The notes beneath the pieces are model-generated. The model saw nothing but the letters and a program-made list of their open reading frames with translations. It was not told the DNA's origin and ran no database searches. A DNA stretch of 64,000 nt, taken from contig NZ_JAATVY010000004.1 of the NCBI RefSeq assembly GCF_011947195.1, forward strand, positions 248,001 to 312,000. The letters are read 5' to 3'. Numbering within the stretch: position 1 is the stretch's first letter; each line of letters starts with the position of its first letter. Shown piece after piece: positions 58,070 through 64,000 of the stretch. Made by a program: the position numbers and the translations under genes. Origin of the DNA: Planosporangium thailandense. Lineage in GTDB: Bacteria; Actinomycetota; Actinomycetes; Mycobacteriales; Micromonosporaceae.

Positions 58070-58885
58070 GTGAGTGAGGATGCGGTGAGCGAAGACCGTT
58101 ATTGGAAGTCGAGTGTCAGCGAGATCACCGGCGACTCGGTGGTGATTCGCGGCTATCGGCTCGATGACCTGATCGGCTCGTCCTTCACCGCCGCCACCTA
58201 CCTGCTGATCCGGGGCGAGTTGCCGACTGCGGGGCAGGCTCGCGTCCTCGACGCGATCCTCACTGCGGTACTCGACTACGCACTGGAGAAGCCGGGGACG
58301 GTCGCGGCACGGTTCGTGGTCTCGAGCAACCCGAGCATGCAGGCGGGCCTGGCGGCGGCGGCGCTCGCGGCCGGGGAGTACTCGCTGGCGCCGGAGGCCA
58401 CCGCCCGGTTCACGACCCGGGTGTACGAGCAGTACGTGGCCTCGGCCTCGAACGACATGCGGGCGTTCGCTCGGACGATCGTCGAAGACCTGCGCAGCCG
58501 CAAGGAACGCATCCCGGGCCTGGGCCATCCCGTCTTCAAGCAGATCGACCCGCGGGCTCAGGTGCTGCGCAAGATTGCCGTGGATGAGGGGGTGTGGTCG
58601 GATGCGGCCACCCTGTACGAGGCGATCCACGCGGAGTTCACCTCCTTGCCGGGCAAGGCGGACATCCCAATCAACGACGTCGGCATGATGGCGCTGCTCT
58701 GCGTGTCGCTCGGATTCACGCCTGAGGAGGCAACGGCACTCGCCGTCATCGGTACACTCCCCGGTGTGGTCGCTCACATCTCCGAGGAGCTGTCGAGCGG
58801 TCGGCGGATCCGCGTGCTGCAGGCGAAGGACGTCGACTACGACGTTCCGCGGCGAGAGCTCGGCAGTTCCGAGCATTCCTCCTGA
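58070..58885 (+). CDS. Citryl-CoA lyase/citrate-synthase-like protein
   Basis: The 271-residue protein is a short citrate-synthase homologue, with the active-site-like GLGHPVFKQIDPRAQ near residue 147 and a later PINDVGMMALLCVSLGF that carries an Asp. It lacks the long N-terminal domain of true citrate synthase and matches the size of actinobacterial citryl-CoA lyase-type proteins. It may cleave or form a C-C bond to acetyl-CoA, or act on another acyl-CoA. GTG at 58070 follows CGGAGG by about 13 bases; GTG at 58085 is an alternative. It is the first gene of the cluster. Confidence 0.78.
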   Translation: MSEDAVSEDRYWKSSVSEITGDSVVIRGYRLDDLIGSSFTAATYLLIRGELPTAGQARVLDAILTAVLDYALEKPGTVAARFVVSSNPSMQAGLAAAALAAGEYSLAPEATARFTTRVYEQYVASASNDMRAFARTIVEDLRSRKERIPGLGHPVFKQIDPRAQVLRKIAVDEGVWSDAATLYEAIHAEFTSLPGKADIPINDVGMMALLCVSLGFTPEEATALAVIGTLPGVVAHISEELSSGRRIRVLQAKDVDYDVPRRELGSSEHSS

Positions 58886-58940
58886 GAGACTGCGACGAGG
58901 TGGCCGAAGTGGACGAAGAGGCCAGGCCGACTGAGGGACG

Positions 58941-60164
58941 GTGGGGCGAGTGACCAAGGCCGCAACGCTCGCGACGACTGACGTCGTCGTCGTCGGTGCC
59001 GGCATCACCGGCCTCAGCACGGCGTACGAGCTTCGCAAGAGCGGCTTCAGCGTGGTGGTCGTCGAGCAGCGTTTCGCCGCCTTCGGCGCCTCCGGCCGCA
59101 ACGCCGGCGCTGTGTGGCTGCAGACCTGCCGAACCGGTACCGAGCTCGACCTCGCCCGCGCGGGCAAGGCGAAGCTGCGCCAGTACGTGTCCGAGCTCGG
59201 CGACGGGTTCGAGTACCAGGAGAAGGGTGGCCTCTTCTTCTTCGAGACCGAGGCGCAGGGCCGGATCCTCGAGGAGTACGTCGAGGATCGCCGCGCGGCC
59301 GGACTGGACGTCAGCATCCTCTCGGTGAAGGAAGCGCAGGATCTGTCGGCTGCCTTTCCGGCCACCGCGCTCGGTGCGGTGTACTGCGCCGACGATGCCC
59401 AGATCGACTCCCAGAAGTTCGTTGCGGCGCTCAGCGCCGCATGCATCCGATCAGGGGTCCGTATCTTCCAGAACACGGCGGTGCTGTCCGAGCTGCGCAA
59501 CGGGCCGTCAGTGACCGGCGTCAAGACCATTCGCGGGGACATTCTCGCTTCAGGGGTGGTGTGGGCGACCGGCGCGTGGATCACGGGCCTCGGCAACGAG
59601 GGCGCCATGGTGCCGGTCGGCACGGCGCGCATGGGCCAGGTCGTGACGCAATCCATCGACGCTCTGCTCGGCCCCGTCATGCACGGACCTCGAGGTGTCG
59701 ACCTCGTCGGCGCGCTACGGGACCTGCCGGGCTTCACCGCGGCAACGTTCGCTCCGCCCACCGGGAACCATGGGCAATCCGTCGGCTACGACGACGTGAT
59801 CACGCAGAACCGGGCCGGGTCGCTGTTCATCGGGCACAGTATCGACGCGGTGGGGTCGCTCAACCCGCACATCAGCATGGCGGCGACCCAGGCGATGATC
59901 TCAACCACGCTCGAGCGGTTCCCCGGTCACGCCGGACTCGGCGTGACCGGCCTCTGGGCCGGCCTGATGAGCACCACGCCGGATGGGCTGCCGATCCTCG
60001 ACCGGGTCGACGGTGTGTACGTGAACGTGGGGCACACCTGGGGAGTCGCCACGGGCCCGATCTCCGGGCAGGTGATGGCGGAGATCATCTCCGGCGAGCG
60101 GTCGGACTTCGCCGATGCGTTGAGCATCGACCGGAGTGCGCTCGAGTCCGACGTGATCGGCTGA
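58941..60164 (+). CDS. FAD-dependent amino acid/amine oxidase (DAO family)
   Basis: The 407-residue flavoprotein begins with VVVVGAGITGLSTAYELRKS and has FGASGRNAGAVW, typical of glycine/sarcosine-oxidase-type DAO enzymes, and a C-terminal TPDGLPILDRVDGVYVNVGH, ending in the FAD-binding GHTWGVATGP loop. It should oxidise an amine or N-methyl amino acid with FAD. GTG at 58941 or 58950 is the start. It lies 55 bp after the first gene and before a carbon-nitrogen hydrolase gene. The substrate is not evident. Confidence 0.87.
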   Translation: MGRVTKAATLATTDVVVVGAGITGLSTAYELRKSGFSVVVVEQRFAAFGASGRNAGAVWLQTCRTGTELDLARAGKAKLRQYVSELGDGFEYQEKGGLFFFETEAQGRILEEYVEDRRAAGLDVSILSVKEAQDLSAAFPATALGAVYCADDAQIDSQKFVAALSAACIRSGVRIFQNTAVLSELRNGPSVTGVKTIRGDILASGVVWATGAWITGLGNEGAMVPVGTARMGQVVTQSIDALLGPVMHGPRGVDLVGALRDLPGFTAATFAPPTGNHGQSVGYDDVITQNRAGSLFIGHSIDAVGSLNPHISMAATQAMISTTLERFPGHAGLGVTGLWAGLMSTTPDGLPILDRVDGVYVNVGHTWGVATGPISGQVMAEIISGERSDFADALSIDRSALESDVIG

Positions 60165-60251
60165 ATCCGAGCGCCGGCACACCATCCCGCCTCCAACGTT
60201 CCGCCTTGCGGCACCGCTGCTGCAGGCGCCGAATTCTGCAGGAGTACGTCC

Positions 60252-61151
60252 ATGAGCCGCCTGACCCTCGCCCTCGCCGCGTTCGAACTCCGCCCGGAGC
60301 ACTCGGTCGACGACTACCTGGCCCATACCGGCGAGCTTGTCGATCAGGCCGCGCGCGAAGGCGCGGACCTGGTGGTGTTCCCGGAGCTGGCCAGCACCGG
60401 TCTGCTGGCGGCCGCCCCGGGCGGGCGCGTCGTCGCCGGCACCATCTCCGACGCGTACTGGAACCATCTCGCCGGCCTCGCCGACCAGATTCTTGAGGGT
60501 CATGTGGCGCAGGCTCAGCAGCACCACGTCTCGGTCCTGGCCGGCAGCCACAACCGTCGCGCATCCGACGGAACCCTTCGCAACAGCGCTTTCCTGATTC
60601 ACCCCGACGGTAGGGTCGAGACCCAGGACAAGATCCAGCTGACGCCGCAGGAGCACGCGCTCGGCGCCACCGGCGGCGACGAACTCCTCGTCGCCCACGT
60701 CGGTCCGTTCACCACCGGGGTCCTGATCTGCGCGGACATCCAGTTCCCGGAGCTGTCGCGGTATCTGGTCGACAACGGCGCCGAGCTGATCCTCTGCCCG
60801 TCGCTGACCTGGAACCGGCGCGGGGTGCATCGCGTGCGGACCGGAGCGCTGGCCCGCGCGATGGAAAACCAGCTGTACGTCGCGATGGCCCCGCTGGTGG
60901 GCTCGAGCGGGCTCCCGGCCGATGCCCCGCTGCACGCCGTTGGTACTCCGTTCGTCGCGGCGCCCGTCGACAAGACGTTCGGGCTCAACAACGGGATCTT
61001 GGCCGAGCGGGGCGACCCTGCCGAGGGGTTGCTGATCGTCACGATCGACAAGGACCTGCTGCGGGCATCGCGCGAGCGGCCGGAAACTCCCGGCCTGGCC
61101 CTGCGCCGTCCGGACCTGTACGACAAGCTTCGCAGCACGGCCCGCTCGTGA
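60252..61151 (+). CDS. Carbon-nitrogen hydrolase (nitrilase/amidase family)
   Basis: The 299-residue protein has the nitrilase-superfamily Glu-Lys-Cys triad: Glu in LVVFPELASTG near residue 46, Lys in QDKIQLTPQEH near 126, and Cys in GVLICADIQFPE near 159. It should hydrolyse an amide or nitrile to acid and ammonia. The ATG at 60252 has GCAGGAG about 8 bases upstream. The stop overlaps the next gene by 4 bp. Which amide is attacked is unknown; the neighbouring oxidase and ligase suggest a nitrogen-containing growth substrate. Confidence 0.88.
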   Translation: MSRLTLALAAFELRPEHSVDDYLAHTGELVDQAAREGADLVVFPELASTGLLAAAPGGRVVAGTISDAYWNHLAGLADQILEGHVAQAQQHHVSVLAGSHNRRASDGTLRNSAFLIHPDGRVETQDKIQLTPQEHALGATGGDELLVAHVGPFTTGVLICADIQFPELSRYLVDNGAELILCPSLTWNRRGVHRVRTGALARAMENQLYVAMAPLVGSSGLPADAPLHAVGTPFVAAPVDKTFGLNNGILAERGDPAEGLLIVTIDKDLLRASRERPETPGLALRRPDLYDKLRSTARS

Positions 61152-61570
61152 TCCACGAACACCGGGTCCGCTACCACGAGACCGACGCCCAGGGATTCCT
61201 GTTCAACAGCCGCTACCTCGAGCTCGCGGACGTCGCCATGACCGAGTTCTTCCGTGACCTCGGGTGGACCTATCCGCAACTGAACGAGATCGGCGTCGAC
61301 CCCTCCGTGGTGGCGGCGCAGCTGACCTTCCAGCGCCCGATCCGGTTCGACCAGGTGGTGCAGGTCCACGTGCAGTGCACGCGAGTGGGCCGTTCAAGCT
61401 TCACCCTCGAGACGACGTACTCGACCGACGAGCACGTCGCCGCCCGGGCAGAGATCACCTATGTGAACGTCACCGCTGCGTCGGCACGCTCACGGCCGCT
61501 GCCAGAAGCGATCGCCCACCTCCTGGGTTCAGTTGGTAGTCCTCACAATGAACCGGGGGATCCTCCGTGA
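61148..61570 (+). CDS. Acyl-CoA thioesterase (4HBT hot-dog family)
   Basis: The 140-residue hot-dog protein has the HETDAQGFLFNSRYLE motif with the catalytic Asp of 4-hydroxybenzoyl-CoA thioesterase-type enzymes. It probably hydrolyses an acyl-CoA intermediate of the pathway. The GTG start at 61148 overlaps the hydrolase stop. The SDR gene follows within 50 bp. Confidence 0.87.
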   Translation: MIHEHRVRYHETDAQGFLFNSRYLELADVAMTEFFRDLGWTYPQLNEIGVDPSVVAAQLTFQRPIRFDQVVQVHVQCTRVGRSSFTLETTYSTDEHVAARAEITYVNVTAASARSRPLPEAIAHLLGSVGSPHNEPGDPP

Positions 61571-61616
61571 ACCTCCCACTCCAACCGCGCACGCCGTCGG
61601 CCTAGGGTCACCAGTT

Positions 61617-62396
61617 GTGAAGCAGCGAATCGCGATCGTCACAGGCGCCGGCTCGGGCATCGGGCAAGGGATCGCCTACGCCCTCGTCGAGGCCGGCTAC
61701 AGGGTCTACGCGACCGACATCTCCGAGGCCCGCCTGGCCTCAACCAAGGCGGCGGCGAGTAGCGCGGACGACCTGCTGACCCGGGTGCTCGACGTGAGCG
61801 ACTGGGCGGCCGTCGAGCGCGTCGTCGCCGACGTCGTCGAGCACGAAGGCGCGCTGGACGTGATGGTGAACAGTGCGGGCGTCTTCGACGGCTACGCCGA
61901 CGTCCTGGAGACCACGCCGGAGCTGTGGCAGCGAGTCATCGACGTAAACCTGTCCGGCACCTTCTACGGCTGCCGGGCCGCGGCCCAGGTGATGGTCAAG
62001 CAGGGGCACGGCCGGATCATCACGATCGGATCGGTCGCCGGGCAGCGCGGCGCTGCCGACGGCCTGTCGTATGTGGCGTCGAAGGCCGGCATCGAGGGCA
62101 TGCACCGCCGCCTGGCGGTGGACGTCGCGGCGCATGGCGTCACCGCGAATGTCGTGGCGCCCGGCGTGATTAAGACGAATCTGCGGGCGACGTCCGAGGA
62201 ACTGCTCGGCGACCTCGTCGCCGACCAGAACCGTGGCATCGGTGTGTCCCCTGACATCTGGAATTTCCTCATTCCCACCCGGCGCCCGGGCGAGGTGCAC
62301 GAGATCGCGTCGGTGGTCGTCTTCCTCGCCTCGCCGCAGGCCTCCTACGTCAACGGCCAGGTCATCCAGGTCGACGGTGGATGGAACGCCGTCTGA
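61617..62396 (+). CDS. Short-chain dehydrogenase/reductase
   Basis: The 259-residue SDR has the cofactor motif VTGAGSGIGQG, NSAGVFDG, the catalytic Ser in ITIGSVAGQRG, and Tyr and Lys in YVASKAG. The C-terminal segment ASYVNGQVIQVDGG is standard for the classical family. The GTG at 61617 begins at KQRIAIVTG. It likely interconverts an alcohol and ketone in the pathway. Earlier in-frame starts would add a non-homologous extension. Confidence 0.88.
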   Translation: MKQRIAIVTGAGSGIGQGIAYALVEAGYRVYATDISEARLASTKAAASSADDLLTRVLDVSDWAAVERVVADVVEHEGALDVMVNSAGVFDGYADVLETTPELWQRVIDVNLSGTFYGCRAAAQVMVKQGHGRIITIGSVAGQRGAADGLSYVASKAGIEGMHRRLAVDVAAHGVTANVVAPGVIKTNLRATSEELLGDLVADQNRGIGVSPDIWNFLIPTRRPGEVHEIASVVVFLASPQASYVNGQVIQVDGGWNAV

Positions 62397-62498
62397 CCAC
62401 TAACCGCGGCGGCCGCCCGGAGCCACGCAGGCTCCGGAAGCCGGGTCCGGTATCGGCCGCCTTCTCCGGTCATCACCGATTAACCATGGAGTGACAGC

Positions 62499-63551
62499 TT
62501 GCTCACCACGCCTCTCACCGACGCCTTCGGGCTGGACCACCCCATCTGTTCGGCCGGCATGGCCCGAGTGGCGCAGGCCGATCTCGTTGTCGCGGTCAGC
62601 AACGCCGGCGGCATGGGCTGCCTGGGCGGCGTCAGTTTCATGCCGGACCGGCTGCGTGACGAGATCGGCAACATCATGAGCCGCACCGACCGGCCGTTCG
62701 CCGTGAACCTCCTGCTGCCGGACTCCCTGACGACCGAGGACGAGGCCCAGTGGGCGCCGGTTCGCGAGCTGTGGGGCAGCCTGGACGAGACCGACCGCGC
62801 GAAGCTGGCCGGCGTCGAGGCGCTCCTGACGCCCGGTGCCGTGGCCGGCCAGGTCGAGGTCGTGCTGGACGCGGCACCGGCAGCGGTGGTCCTGACGTTC
62901 GCGACGCCGGACTGGTTCATCGAGGAATGCCGGGCCCGCGGCATAAAGGTGATCGCCCTGGTCGGTTCGCTCGGCAAGGCCGAGGAGGCCGCCCGGGCCG
63001 GAGTCGACTTCATCGTGGCGCAGGGCTACGAAGCCGGCGGGCACACCGGCTACGTCTCGACGCTCACCTTGGTGCCCGCGATCATCGACGCAGTCGAGCA
63101 GCCGGTCCTGGCCGCCGGCGGCATCGTGGATGGTCGTGGTCTGGCCGCGGCGCTCTGCCTGGGCGCGGCCGGCGTCTGGGTCGGTACCAGGTTCATCGCC
63201 AGCCCCGAGGCGTACGGCCACGACACCTTCAAGCAGCGCGTCCTGGCCGGGCAGGCGAAGGACACCACCATCACCTTCTCCTACAGCGGCAAGCGGATGC
63301 GCGCGTTCACGAATGCCTGGACGCGTCAGTGGGAGACATCGGGCGAGCGCCCGGCGGGCTTCCCCGGCCAGTACGCGGTGGCCGGCACCCGGGTGGAGAC
63401 CGGCTATCAAGACGGTGACACGGAGTTCGGCATGATGCCGGTCGGCCAGGGCGTGCAGCTGATTCACAAGATCACGCCTGCCGGGGACATCGTGCGCACC
63501 ATGGCGGCCGAGGCCGAGCAGATCCTGCGCGCCGCAGCCCCTCGAAACTGA
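62499..63551 (+). CDS. Nitronate monooxygenase-family protein
   Basis: The 350-residue FMN-binding barrel begins LTTPLTDAFGLDHPICSAGM and shows QGYEAGGHTGYVS and AAGGIVDGRGLAAALCLGA, characteristic of the 2-nitropropane dioxygenase/nitronate monooxygenase family. It may oxidise an alkyl nitronate, or reduce or isomerise an acyl-CoA, since many family members are mis-assigned. The start is TTG at 62499, with ATGGAG about 8 bases upstream. The lone Phe/His residues around the active site cannot be assigned by eye. Confidence 0.83.
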   Translation: MLTTPLTDAFGLDHPICSAGMARVAQADLVVAVSNAGGMGCLGGVSFMPDRLRDEIGNIMSRTDRPFAVNLLLPDSLTTEDEAQWAPVRELWGSLDETDRAKLAGVEALLTPGAVAGQVEVVLDAAPAAVVLTFATPDWFIEECRARGIKVIALVGSLGKAEEAARAGVDFIVAQGYEAGGHTGYVSTLTLVPAIIDAVEQPVLAAGGIVDGRGLAAALCLGAAGVWVGTRFIASPEAYGHDTFKQRVLAGQAKDTTITFSYSGKRMRAFTNAWTRQWETSGERPAGFPGQYAVAGTRVETGYQDGDTEFGMMPVGQGVQLIHKITPAGDIVRTMAAEAEQILRAAAPRN

Positions 63552-63599
63552 GGTGAGCACAAGGGCGTGAGACCACTTCGGAATTAGAGAGGCGACACC

Positions 63600-64000
63600 G
63601 TGCAACGCGATCTGCTTCCCAACGGCACCCTGTACGGCCTGCCGCACGGCGACGTGCTGGCCGCGCTGGAGTCGGTGGTTACAGCGCACCCGGATCACCT
63701 GGCTGTCGTCGACGACCACATGCGCCTCACCTACCGGCAGCTCTGGTCGCTGGTGGCGGCCCGCAGCGAGGCGCTGCGCGCGTCGGGGATCGGCCCCGGC
63801 GACCGCGTGGCCATCGTCGCGGAAAGCTCGGCGCACTACCTCGTGTCCGTGCTCGCGGTCTGGCGCGCACACGCCGTCATCGTGACGATCTACCCTTCCT
63901 CCGGCAGTTCGGACATGCGGTACTCGGTGGAGCTGGCCGATCCGGTGCTGCTGCTCACCGACGGGCACTGCGACCTGTCGGCCGTGCCGCTGCAGGACAT
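63600..64000 (+). CDS. AMP-binding acyl-CoA ligase, N-terminal part
   Basis: The frame starts with GTG at 63600, behind GAGAGG, and runs off the right edge. The visible 133 residues are an N-terminal ANL-family segment, including LAVVDDHMRLTYRQLW, GIGPGDRVAIVAE and VIVTIYPSSGSSDMRYSVEL. The catalytic motifs are outside the window, so the substrate and exact subclass cannot be judged. It would activate an acid to its CoA thioester for the pathway. Confidence 0.8.
   Translation, partial: MQRDLLPNGTLYGLPHGDVLAALESVVTAHPDHLAVVDDHMRLTYRQLWSLVAARSEALRASGIGPGDRVAIVAESSAHYLVSVLAVWRAHAVIVTIYPSSGSSDMRYSVELADPVLLLTDGHCDLSAVPLQD

Overview
The window comes from a high-GC actinobacterium, most likely of the Micromonosporaceae type. 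It is GC-rich, many genes start with GTG, and neighbouring genes overlap by 4 bp. It carries PriA with no trpF nearby, the actinobacterial BioB partner BsaP, a Trp-associated membrane protein and a TIGR03085 protein. Assignment to a genus is not possible from sequence inspection alone.

1-36 kb is chromosomal backbone. A histidine operon (hisD-hisC-hisB-hisH-small membrane protein-priA-RidA-hisF, 348-6164) is followed by a diguanylate cyclase, a divergent YczE/MocR pair, a fadD-type acyl-CoA synthetase, a heterodimeric ABC exporter, a TetR-linked ABC-2 exporter with a divergent MerR regulator, and an endonuclease-like gene bracketed by two copies of one stem-loop repeat. hisI is coupled to trpE and leads into trpE-membrane protein-trpC-trpB-trpA (21636-27085). 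PriA in the first operon probably supplies both the HisA and TrpF steps, which links the two pathways. Next come a Nudix gene, lgt, an FAD monooxygenase, a biotin locus (bsaP-bioB diverging from an unknown gene-bioF-bioD), glyA behind a ZTP-type riboswitch, and a CapA-like lipoprotein.

36.65-36.94 kb holds tRNA-Gly, tRNA-Cys and tRNA-Val. The 3' 45 bp of tRNA-Val recur at 53428-53472 with two mismatches, so 36.94-53.47 kb reads as a genomic island of about 16.5 kb. It contains a tyrosine integrase with no usable start codon, an ADP-ribosylglycohydrolase-like gene, a frameshifted metallophosphoesterase, a very large Rhs/YD-repeat toxin gene (one frameshift, a C-terminal HINT domain and a nuclease-like tip) with a candidate immunity gene, an IS element lying inside a near-perfect 79-bp inverted repeat, and several small genes. 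The broken genes suggest an old, partly decayed island.

53.5-64 kb begins with a dehydrogenase gene and a peptidase pseudogene with a large internal deletion. A catabolic-looking cluster follows: a PucR-type regulator diverges from citryl-CoA lyase-like, FAD oxidoreductase, carbon-nitrogen hydrolase, thioesterase, SDR and nitronate monooxygenase-like genes, and an acyl-CoA ligase gene that runs off the end. The substrate is not evident.
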